From positions 13,230,510 to 13,294,509 of the forward strand of contig JASEVX010000003.1 of the NCBI GenBank assembly GCA_031761405.1: a stretch of DNA of 64,000 nt, read 5' to 3'. Position 1 is the stretch's first letter, and the number at the start of each line of letters is the position of its first letter. The position numbers were made by a program, and so were the translations under genes. Under the pieces are notes generated by a model. That model searched no databases. It was not told the DNA's origin and saw only the letters and a program-made list of their open reading frames with translations. The stretch comes from Serripes groenlandicus (Eukaryota; Mollusca; Bivalvia; Cardiida; Cardiidae). This document shows, one piece after another, positions 11,962 to 22,189 of this stretch.

Positions 11962-13472
11962 TGTCCGTCCGTCCGTCTGTTAACAATTTCCTACAAATGA
12001 CTTCTTCTACTAAACCAATAGACAGATTTCAAAATAACTTCACAGGAATGGTCCTTAGGTGGTCCCCTTTCAAAATTGTTCAAAGAATTTCATTCCAAGT
12101 AGAACTTTGGCTGTTGCGGCATCAGAAAAGGGGAAAATTGCCAAATCTTAAAAAATCTTCTTGTCCAAATGTGCTGGCCCGATTTGAAAATTATTTTGCA
12201 CAAATGTTCCTTAGGGCACCCTCTACCAAGCTTGTTCAAATATTTTCGATCCGTTGAAAAACATGGCCGCAAGCAGGTGGGGCTTGTTTTCCTTATATGT
12301 GCATTGTTAAAACTTTAAAAATCTTTTTGTTCAAAAGTACTGGCCAGATTTCAAAATAATTTCACAGAAATGGTCCTAAGGTGGTCCCCTTTCAATGTTG
12401 TTCAAAGAATTTAATTCCAAGTAGAGCTTTGGTTGCTGCGGCATAAGAAAATGGGAAAATTGCCAAATCTTACAAAAACTTCTTGTCCAAAGGTACTGGC
12501 CCGATTTAAAAATTATTTTGCACAAAATTTATGTTCCTAAGGGCACCCTCTATGAAGATTGTTTAATTATTTCCGATCCGTTGAAAAACATGGCCGCAAC
12601 GGGGCGGGGCTTGTTTTCCTTATATGTACATTGCTAAAACTTTAAATATCTTCTTGTCCAAAAGTACTGGCCAGATTTCAAAATAACTTCACAGGAATGG
12701 TCCTTAGGTGGTCCCCTTTCAAAGTTGTTCAAAGAATTTAATTCGAAGTACAATTTTGGTTGCTGCGGCATCAGAAAAGAGGTAAATTGCCAAATCTTAA
12801 AAAATCTTCTTGTACAAAATTGCTTGGCCCGATTTGAAAATTAATTTGCACAAATGTTTCGTAAGGCACCCTCTACCAAGATTGTTCAAATATTTTCAAT
12901 CCGTTGAAAAACATGGCTGCAAGGGGGCGGGGCTTGTTTTCCTTATATGTGCATTGTTAAAAAAAATCTTGTCCAAAAATACTAGCCAGATTTCAAAATT
13001 ACTTCACAGGATGGTCCTTAGGTGGTCCCCTTTCAAAATTGTTCAAAGAATTTAATTTCAAGTAGAACTTTGGTTGCTGCGGCATCAGAAAAGGTGAAAA
13101 TTGCCAAATCTTAAAAATCTTCTTGTCCAAAAGTGCTGGCTCAATTTGAAAATTATTTTGAACAAATGTTCTTTGGGGCACCCTCCACAAATAATTCTGA
13201 TCTGTTGAAAACATGGCCACCATGCAGGGGGCAGAGGTTGTTTTCCTTAGTTGTACCTTAAAATCTACATGCTTCATATTATGAATCCTATAGATCAGGT
13301 GAGCGATCCAGGGCCATCATGGCCCTCTTGTTTGTGTGTTTGTTTTAAGTTTTTTTAGTATTTTTATGAACAAATTATGTTTTTTTTGCTTGTTTTTTTT
13401 TTTTTTCCAGGGGGGGTCCTAGCCATTCCAGGGGGGGTCTGACCCCCCGGACCCCCGCTGGATCCGCCCCTG
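11705..13472. mobile_element. TIR element with CAGGGGCGGATCCAG ends and CATGA target duplication
   Basis: CAGGGGCGGATCCAG (from 11705) and its exact complement CTGGATCCGCCCCTG (to 13472) close the element. CATGA occurs on both sides (11700-11704, 13473-13477). Subterminal G-runs/C-runs (agggggggtcc) match each other. The ends resemble hAT-type elements (inference). No transposase; most of its length is the inner element. Confidence 0.82.
11870..13330. mobile_element. Nested bivalve-type element with four 325-bp units
   Basis: Starts 'ttagctcacctatgcacgaa' (with its own small hairpin gctcacc..ggtgagc), has a (cgt)n/(cgtc)n run at 11930-11985, four tandem units of about 325 bp (ttcaaaataacttcacagga at 12028, 12352, 12678 and 12994) and ends 'aggtgagcgatccagggcca' with a ggccatcatggcc palindrome. 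Non-coding; class not assigned. Confidence 0.78.
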
Positions 13473-13984
13473 CATGAAAGACAAATTCATTTACGACCAG
13501 GTATTTGCGTATCCTAGTTTCTTGTATAAGGGAGAGTGCGTATGTGAAGTTGTTACAGAATCAGAGACAATGCGTTCCGCACTACCTATGATGTAACATC
13601 AAATACTTGTGTCACGGTTAAACCACCAATTAATATGGCTTGAACAATTATCGAAGAGAGTCTCGGAAGGAACATTTCTACTAAATAACCGTGAAATCGG
13701 ACAATAGTTGTAAATATTGGGCATTTTACTCCCTTTCTCAGATATCCACACGCACAAGAATTCTACATATATCTTTGAACTTAATCAAGAAAAGGACCGA
13801 TGTCATTTCAAGCTTAACGTTCAATTTCCCCTTTTTAGATGTCACCTGCTTTCTATGAATTACAACCACTCAATAATACTTAAAACCTATTGAGGTTCAC
13901 TGAATGAACAAGTCTGCTAAATTATCTTCAATCAGACAATCACTTTCATAAGAATGTAGTTTTAAAATTGTGTTAGTTTGCCCC

Positions 13985-14490
13985 TTTTCTTTATGAGTAA
14001 TGTCTCCCTTTCTCTATATTTATAGTCACAGTCATTTCTTGGACACCTGGTCCCTTTTCCTATGCTCATACTCAGTTCTCACAATGGGTTCTGGGCCACA
14101 TTGTCCTTCCCCCATACTCATACTCACAATATGCTCTGGGACACCTGGTCCCTTTCCGCTCTATAGTCATAGTCAAAGTCAGTTCTCAGACATACTCAGA
14201 ATGAATTTGAGTATAAAGAAGGGACCAGGTGTCCCAGAACTGACTGACTATGAGTATAGGGGAGGGACACTATGTCCCAGAACCCACTGAGTATGAACAT
14301 AGGGGAAGGGACCAGACTGGTCCCTTCCCCTATTCCCATACTCAGTCTGGTCTGGGACACCTGTCCCCTTCCTCTGGTCTCTCCTATACACTCATAGAAA
14401 CAGTCGGTTCTGGGACACCTGGTCCCTTCCTCTTTATTCATAGTCGATTCCGGAACACCTGGTACCTTCCCCCATTTCATATTCACAGTC
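13985..14490. repeat. Second block of the 'ttctgggacacctggtccc' minisatellite with an inverted segment
   Basis: Orientation is + at 13985-14190, - at about 14196-14315 and + again after 14317. The second switch is a perfect 17-bp palindrome (ATAGGGGAAGGGACCAG at 14299-14315, its complement at 14317-14333) around a single A. Confidence 0.85.
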
Positions 14491-14499
14491 AGTCAATTA

Positions 14500-16400
14500 T
14501 CTGGAAAATTCAATATCCCGACTTGTCATTGAAGTGACCGATTCTTTGTACTTAATTAAGCTCCAATTATAGAATCCAGGGTCCTCTTGTTTTAAAGTCA
14601 GTTAGTTTAGATTGGATTGATTGCTTAAATATTTTCCAGTGTCAGTTTGTCTGAATAGATATTAAAAGCTTTGAACTCTATACTGTAGTCAGTCTCCAGG
14701 TGATTTATGAAAAACTACATTAATTAATTGAGTTCCAGTTTATTAATGGAGTTCTAGTTAATTAATGGATTTCCTAGGTTATGTTGTTTATTTCACCAAT
14801 GAGCCCATTAAAGAGCCTATTAAACAGCTGGAAAACCCTTACCTGGTATGAAAATTGTAAGACTTGATGAAACAATGATAAGAAGCTACTTTGCATATTA
14901 ACGAGTAAATTACTTTCAGAATGGCTTAATAAATTTACACAAGATTGTAATATAAATCAGAACAGTAGTGCTAGATATAAGTACAAACTCAGACACTATT
15001 ATAAGTGATCTCCTAGCAATGATAAGGGACCTACAGGCAGAAAGTCCAAACTCTAAAGGCAGTTATAAATGAATTACAAGAAAGGGATATAAAGAACACA
15101 AAGATGGAGAAATTAATACAATAAAAAAAACATTCACCAAGAAATTATAATCAACAGATCTACAAACACCTCAACAATTGGGCAAATAATAACTTAACCC
15201 TTTCCCTCATATAGACGCTTTCTGACGCCTCTGCAGCAGACAGCTTTTTGAAAACATATTGACAAAAGAAGAAATTGCTCAAAACGAACAATTTCTACTT
15301 TTGCCACAATGTTTACCACTTTTAGTCATAGGTTATCAATTCAATTATAGAGATTTTCTATTTTTTGACAAAATATGTTCCAAGTCGTCTGCTGCAGAAT
15401 TGTCGTATGAGGAAAACTGATAATTCAATACTGGATCTACTAGTAAATAGTAGTCCAGGTTCATAATAAAATTGTAATTTGGATTAAAAATTTGAGAAGA
15501 ATTAATTTATAATATTAATATAATGTTATTATACTTAATAGGTTTCTTATCTACTAAGAAGGATTAAAAATGTGAGAAAATGCTTTATAATATGAATATA
15601 AAGTGATAGGTTTTTGGTAAATTGTAATGAGTAACACTGCATATGGAATTCCAGTCATGAACGATATGACTTATAATTCTTTTTCCAGCTATGTTTTCAA
15701 ATAGGAAGTAATTGGCCATGACATGAAGAAATATTATCATCATGTACATTGCATTATAAAAGTGGAAACTCGTATATTTTTATTATCAAAGCAACATCAA
15801 TTTATAATCTGTTAATCAAAACTTGTGAACAACCAATTAATATTTAAATTCACTAATAACATATTTTTACATTATATTGTTTATTTGGACCAAGGACGCT
15901 ATATTGTATATATATTTTATTGCATTAAAACATACTTGTTTTTATAGCATATACAAATTTACATAACTAAGAGAATATAGATTAACAGAAGAGAATTACA
16001 AAAATAAATATTTAACCCACAAAATAGTTTCTTTTTAACCCCTCGTCGCTCGTAGACGAGTTGTATGTCACACGCGATAAGTACAGGTCAAGATCAACCC
16101 GTGTATATTTATATATATAAACAGTTTGGTCTCCATCTTCACTTCTCGCCTGATGCTTCAAGATCTTTCCCAGAATATACAAGTAATGGCAAATATAAGA
16201 CGAGATAGTCCGATTTGGAAATACGGCGACGACGGCGTTAATTATATGATAGTCTTTGCTCACAATGTTTTCGAAAATATGTTAGAATAAAGAGTTATAG
16301 GTTATTGATATAAAAAAAGTGTGCCTGTTTGGACATAAAACATCCATGGGGTGTGAATTGTAACATCTTGATTTGACATAATAAGAATTTCAATGTGGAA
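14500..16400. other. Non-coding flank around one MITE
   Basis: Apart from the MITE at 15194-15417 this is AT-rich unique sequence with tattaatataat-type runs; no gene seen. Confidence 0.45.
15194..15417. mobile_element. TTAA-type MITE, copy 1
   Basis: Same sequence as 17627-17856 with intact left end TTAACCCTTTCCCTCATA; the right end is eroded (tatgaggaaaactgataa). Confidence 0.75.
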
Positions 16401-16403
16401 GAC

Positions 16404-16600
16404 AGTGGTACAGAGGTGGAGAGGTACAGAGGCCTCTTGCACTAAAGGTCCTGGGTTTGAATCATGTGATGAGTGGGTTCTGCTTTTGGTATTTATTCAC
16501 ACAAACAGGGCAAATACTGGTTAAGTATCTAGAAAGCAGACATAGAGCGTGATTAATATAAGGTTAAAGCTTGTTTCGCAATAGATGTAAAATAGATAAG
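16404..16600 (+). mobile_element. tRNA-derived SINE, family 3
   Basis: tRNA-like head 'gtggtacagaggtggagagg..' with B box 'gggtttgaatcatg', body with 'gcagacatagagcgtgatta' and 'ggttaaagcttgtttcgcaa'. It shares this layout with 46466-46660. Confidence 0.65.
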
Positions 16601-17099
16601 ATTAAACTAATTACACAAACCAGGTTAACTGTGATACTTCAAATACAGAATGTTTCGCAATTAATTCAAATTACAATAGGTCCAGTGATATTAATTTAAG
16701 CACATTAGGAGGGAAGTCCTCGTGTAAGTCATCAGTCCTTCATTCCTGACTGACAAAAATTCCTTTGGACTGACAAATTTTTATACAATAATTGGTTGAA
16801 CAAAGAAGGAAATATATGAAACGAGAGCTTTCGGACTGACAAGTTTCAAAAGATTTTGTGAAGTCTGGGAATGATATTAGAGAATAAAAGGGGGAAAATA
16901 GTGGTTACTTTGCATTCATACAGCAATAGAGCACATATGAATTTTGAAGGAGATGTTATTGTTTGTTTAGTTCATGATTTTTCTTAAGTGAACATGTTTG
17001 GATTTTAGAGATTGTCAATACCTTTGTTTCAATGTTTTAATTGTGGCAAGGGAAAGTCTGCAGCAGACAACTTTTGAAAACATAATGATTGTATTTTGT

Positions 17100-17345
17100 A
17101 TGCCATGCCTAAGTGAGATTGGGTTGTGAGTATGTAATCCAGCTCGGGCAACATCTTTCCAACGTTTGCAAAGTCAATGCGCCGTTTCATTCCACCATTG
17201 TGCTTTAAGTCAATGTGGAAAAGCAACCAGTTACTTGGAAAGATTGTTGTGTGAAAATCCGGGTTTGAGATAGCCAGACAATACATGAGTAGATGAACTG
17301 ACGAAATTGATGACTGAACAATTATTGAAAAGGGCATTAAACCAA
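17100..17345 (+). mobile_element. Old, diverged family-1 SINE
   Basis: Body motifs 'gtggaaaagcaaccagttac' + 'ttggaaagattgttgtgtg' and 'gggcattaaacc' are present; the head is degraded. A fragment of the TTAA MITE (ctgcagcagacaacttttgaa) lies immediately upstream. Confidence 0.65.
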
Positions 17346-17626
17346 TTTAGCCGTTTTATTTGTGTATTGATTCTACCATGTATGATTTTAAGTGTGAAAA
17401 TTGTAGTAAACTTGCTCGTACCACGATTTAGAAGTTTGAACACTCGATCATTGTGGGATCAGTTGGCAATCTACATATTCCAGCTTACAGAATTCTCGAC
17501 CCCAGTTTCCTAAGAATAGTCGACCCCAATTAAGACCCCAGTTTATAAAGATGTGAATGGATGATGGTTATTTCGTTGTATAATCACTACATTTTGATCA
17601 TGTTTATTGAAATAATAATGCATGTT

Positions 17627-17856
17627 TTAACCCTTTCCCTCATATAGACGCTTTTTGACGCCTCTGCAGCAGACGGCTTTTTGAAAACATAGTGACAAAA
17701 GAAGAAATTGCACAAAACGTGCAATTTCTCCTTTTGCCACAATGTTTTCCACTTTTTGTCATAGGTTATCCATTCAATTATGGAGATTTTCAATTTTTTG
17801 ACAAAATACATTCAAAGTCGTCTGCTGCAGAATTGTCGTATGAGGGAAAGGGTTAA
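17627..17856. mobile_element. TTAA-type (piggyBac-like) MITE, copy 2
   Basis: TTAA + CCCTTTCCCTCATA on the left (17627) and TATGAGGGAAAGGG + TTAA on the right (to 17856): perfect 14-bp inverted ends with the TTAA duplication known for piggyBac. Inside, ctgcagcagac / gtctgctgcag and an inner aaattgcacaaaacgtgcaattt palindrome. Non-coding, 230 bp. Confidence 0.85.
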
Positions 17857-20149
17857 CATTGTAATAAAAATATATGTTAACATTGTAATATTAATAAAAA
17901 TATATGTTAACATTTTAATAGAATTGTTGTATAATGATTGCGCTTTTCGTATGTTGTAAATTCGCTACATTGTTTTGATAATGTAAAATAAAATGATTAT
18001 TATTTGCCATATCAGTGTATAAATAAATGTATTCCATTGACCTATCAAAAAAATAAGAGGATTTATCAGTGTAATAATTTTAAAAAGATTCACACTGTAT
18101 AAAATCACTAGTGATGATATCAATTTTTGGAGTGACGATATCGTTTGTCGGAACTACTGTCTATGTTTACCAAATTATGTCCAATAGACAGGAAATAGTA
18201 GATTGAAACAAAGAAAAATGTCTAAAAACAATATAACAAATAAAAATTATCTAAAGCCTACCTTCAGTTTGTCCTATAAATCTACATTGTCAATCTTCAC
18301 TTGAAATTCCTGTCCTTGTCATGTAATTATTATGTATCTTGTCGATCATGATGTTTATGCAGTAAGTCACATTTCCCAAGTCAAAGATGCTTGCATTTAA
18401 AGACAAACAAACACCTATGACCAAATGACAAATTAAAAACTGCATTTAAAACACTCCTTCACTATACATTCCACTAATTTTCACAGTGAAGTGGGAAGTA
18501 CCGTGACATTTAAATTTCTACATGTTTTGAAACAATATATTTATTAAACAAATCAGATTTTACCACGCGTGACCTCGCTGTTGTGTTATAAAATACATGT
18601 ACCCTTGTGTAGCTCCTATGACACAGTAATACGAAAATACATGTATCCATTGTTGGTGTATAGTAAACATGACACGTAATTCTAACTTGTTAAATTGAAC
18701 AGACTTAATTCCACAACCAAAATATATTCACGATTAAAATAAATTATGCATTAATCCAAAACATCACTGCTAGCACACTTATTATGCTTCGTTACAAAAT
18801 AAAAACAACATGGAGGAAATTTGATCATTTACGGGTACTTGTGACAGTGTATTCATGCGTGACTGTTACGTCGTTTAGGCATGAATTCTGGTGAACTGGC
18901 TCCTCCCTATTATACCGCTTAACTTGACTTTTCATCATTTCCAAAAACAATTGAAGGAATAAAATTAACAGATCAATAACCGGGACTCAATAACTTGTAT
19001 TCCGATGATATTAGAAATATGTCACCCGATAACACCCATTCTCATGATAACTATTTTTAATATCATCGGAATACAGGTAATTCATCCCTATATATATTGT
19101 GTTTGAAGTGATAGAAATTTATTATTTTTTGGATATTATCAGGATGGCACAGACGATTGAACGCAAAGGTGGGATCATTCACTGTGATGGGGTCGACTAA
19201 AACTGGGGTCGAGAATTCTTGGCGTCGAGATTTCTGTCTACCCATATTCCTTGGTCATTGTCATTTGACACAATTAGCGACAGGTATAAACTATATCTCT
19301 CTGACACAACTTACAGTACTTGGGATCAAAAACAACAAATGAAAACGTTCAATTCACAATTAAAAGGTAATTGTAGGGGCCGACCCGTATCGAGTGTAAA
19401 TAAAACAAAAAGCGAACGAAAACCGTAAAAGTTACGATCCTGACAGTTAAATCTATTGAGTGACTAAAGGGGTATAAGCAAACATAAGAAATGAAAATCA
19501 CCTGTAAAATTCTATGATCGACTTGGTACCAACGCATATATTGTCCGGAATGTAACTAGTCTCATTTATTTCACGGCCATAAATTTCTTATTATTTGCTC
19601 TTTCTGCGCATGCGCAGTACGGTAAATATGAATCTTTTCACGGTATGAACAAATTCACGATACACCGGTGTACTGGTTCCTTGCTTTGCATACACTTTCG
19701 TACCATCGGTGATACGGTAGGTAGTTTCATTTCTCTTAAACATATTTAATAGTCATTTTACTATTTGATCTTGAAAAGTCACTTAAAACTAAGAAAGAAC
19801 ACGAATGTCAAAATACTAGTTTTTGTTATCAGTAATACATAATTATTCGTCTCGAAACTGAATTTAAAAGTTACTTAACTTAGACGAAGTGTAGTCCTAT
19901 AACATAAGACTCCGTTGACAAGCACGGGCTTATTATAGGACTAAGACGAAGTGATGAAAATTCTATTTATTTTTAGCTTTAGCATATATACAACCAGGGA
20001 CGTAGATAAGCTTATCTAAGTCCCTGATACACACTCAAGGTTATCACACACAATTATACATGCAGATCTATGTAAGAAAGTTTAATAATAGAAATATCAA
20101 ATAGTATTTTTTATAAACAGGCGTAAGTACATACCAACATACATACCAA
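17857..20149. other. Non-coding flank
   Basis: Tandem aatatatgttaacattgtaat words at 17850-17930, the hairpin at 18993-19075, and a palindrome at 19995-20026 (cagggacgtagataagcttatctaagtccctg). No gene recognised. Confidence 0.45.
18993..19075. repeat. Hairpin / short inverted repeat
   Basis: gtattccgatgatatta and its complement taatatcatcggaatac flank about 40 nt, giving a 17-bp perfect stem; possibly a tiny MITE. Confidence 0.65.
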
Positions 20150-20172
20150 TATACCAACATACATACATACAT

Positions 20173-20249
<77 letters not shown>

Positions 20250-20268
20250 TACATACATACATACAGCT
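20150..20268 (+). repeat. Compound microsatellite (CATA)n(CA)n(CATA)n
   Basis: About 60 bp of pure CA flanked on both sides by CATA tetramers. Confidence 0.97.
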
Positions 20269-20554
20269 TTTACTTAAAATATTTTCAGTACATACATACA
20301 TACGTACTGAAATCTATTGAAGCAAAAGCAGAAATTGCTCATGATTAGCAGTTGCTCTGTTTGCAACGTTGTTTTCAACGGACGACCTCTGCAGAAGCGT
20401 CTAAATCCTGCGTTCGTATTCATAAGGGTGAATGTTCGTGAATAATGCTAGTACATTAAGCCATAACAGAAGATGGGAGTCCGAGAGAGCAACTACAATA
20501 ACTATTTATCTTACACGCCTTATTTGTCATCTTTCGCGTTCACACTTGCAGACA

Positions 20555-20735
20555 CATTTAGCTGCAGACGACATTTAAAACATTGAGTCAAACGCAGAAA
20601 TTGCTTATCATGAACAATTTCTCGTTTAGGTACAATATTTTCTACTCTATTTAATAACTGCACATTCATTTGTAGAAATGTTCAATTTTTCCAAGTCGTC
20701 TGCTGCAGATTTGTATAACATGGGAAAGGATTAAC
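20555..20735. mobile_element. Degenerate TTAA-type MITE
   Basis: Keeps agctgcagacgacatttaaaa, the gcagaaattgctta..gaacaatttct core, gtcgtctgctgcag and gggaaaggattaac. Similar decayed pieces lie at 21430-21645 and 29830-29998. Confidence 0.55.
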
Positions 20736-20784
20736 ATGTTTATAAGATACCTTCTTTGTGAACTCACTTTATTAACCAGGGCAA

Positions 20785-21440
20785 GATGTTACAAAATGAT
20801 ACACGACAATTATGTTGTGTAAACGTGCTCGTAGAAATCCCTTTTCGTCAAAGAATGATGGGTGGTGAACAACTAGAATATCTGTATATACGTGTATCGC
20901 GTTATATAACAATTTTAAGGTCGTTTTCATCTAAAACGCCCGACGGTTTATAAGATAAATATACAATGATGATACCATTGTATTAACCAGTGATTAAAAG
21001 ATAACATGAACATTTATTGAAAAGGCGTATAACAGTGTTATAGACGTCGTGACAGATTGTTGTATCCGTCAGATGTATACTGTCATATCATGATTAACTC
21101 TCATTCATTTCCAAGTACTTTTACTCCTTGCACATACAAACAATCTGCAGCAGACATAACGTTACTCGACATTTATGATGTGTAAACATGCTTGTAGAAG
21201 TCCTTTTGTCGTCAAGGAACTTGTGAACAACTAGAATATCTGTATACGCGTGTATCGAGTTATTCAACAAGGTCTGTTTCCTTCTGACACGCCCATCGGT
21301 TTATGAGATAACTTTACTAAGATGATTCCATCGTTGTTATTGACGTCGTGACAGATTGTTGTATCCGTCAGACATATACGTCGCATTATAATGAACTCTC
21401 ATTTATTTTCAAGCACCTTTACACCTTTCACATAGTAAAA
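20785..21440 (+). repeat. Diverged tandem duplication of about 0.3 kb
   Basis: 20785-21145 and 21160-21440 are colinear copies sharing 'gtgaacaactagaatatctg', 'gacgtcgtgacagattgttg' + 'tatccgtcaga' and a ctctcattcattttc segment. Each is followed by a ctgcag-rich MITE remnant. Confidence 0.75.
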
Positions 21441-22105
21441 GTAAAAGGTCTGCAGAAGACGAATTCGGAAACAATTAGGCACACGTAAGGACAACCTCCA
21501 AGTAGTTATCAACTATAATAGACAACATTGTGACCAAAGAATTAATTGCACATTATGAGCAATTTCTTCTTTAGTCACAATGTTTTCAAACGTCGCCAGC
21601 CCGCAGATATGCCAACATGCGTCTGCAGGTGGGAAAAGGTTAAAAGAGTACTAAATTGTAAGAATATTGAGAGTACAAATTTCTTCTTTTTTTCGGCGAT
21701 AGCTGATTAACGTTGGTTTTGACCTAGATGTTGAACAAATGATCTAGATTGTAGACCAATCAAATGTTGTATTTAATGAATAATGTCGAAGAAATAAAGG
21801 AAATGAAACGTTTTGATTGGTTCATAGTTAAGTAGGCACTTATTAGGGAAATTTTAAATGAAATGTTCTGCATACTAACCTTTAATTGTTTTCATTAAGA
21901 AATAAATTTCAGTGAAAAAAATCAGTGAAAACGTATGAAATGCAATATTTAAGAGCAAAATATTAATTATTTTTGAAACATGATAAGTTTTCAGTTATTT
22001 GTCGTTAATTGAAACTTATACTGTGTTACATAATAAACATCTCGGGAGCCTCGCGTAATCTCCAGTCATGTGATGAATTGTCGGCCTTGAACGGAATAAC
22101 GTCAT

Positions 22106-22189
22106 GTTGCGCTAGTGTAATGGATGTTGACTTAGATTGTCAAGCGGAAGGTCCCTGGTTCGCTTCCCGGCAGAGGCAACCTTTTTTTT
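22106..22189 (+). tRNA. tRNA-like sequence (pseudo-tRNA or solo SINE head) with Pol III terminator
   Basis: A box TAGTGTAATGG, a 5-bp anticodon stem TTGAC/GTCAA around the 7-nt loop TTAGATT (anticodon would read AGA), B box GGTTCGCTTCC, a 5-bp outer acceptor pairing GTTGC/GCAAC, and eight T immediately after (22182-22189). Two acceptor pairs and one T-stem pair are mismatched, and there is no long variable arm as serine would need. It is more likely a decayed tRNA or SINE-type promoter than a working tRNA. Confidence 0.35.

Noticed and set aside
20068..20301. Cys/Val/Tyr-rich minus-strand peptide
   Set aside because: Translation of a (CA)n/(CATA)n microsatellite.
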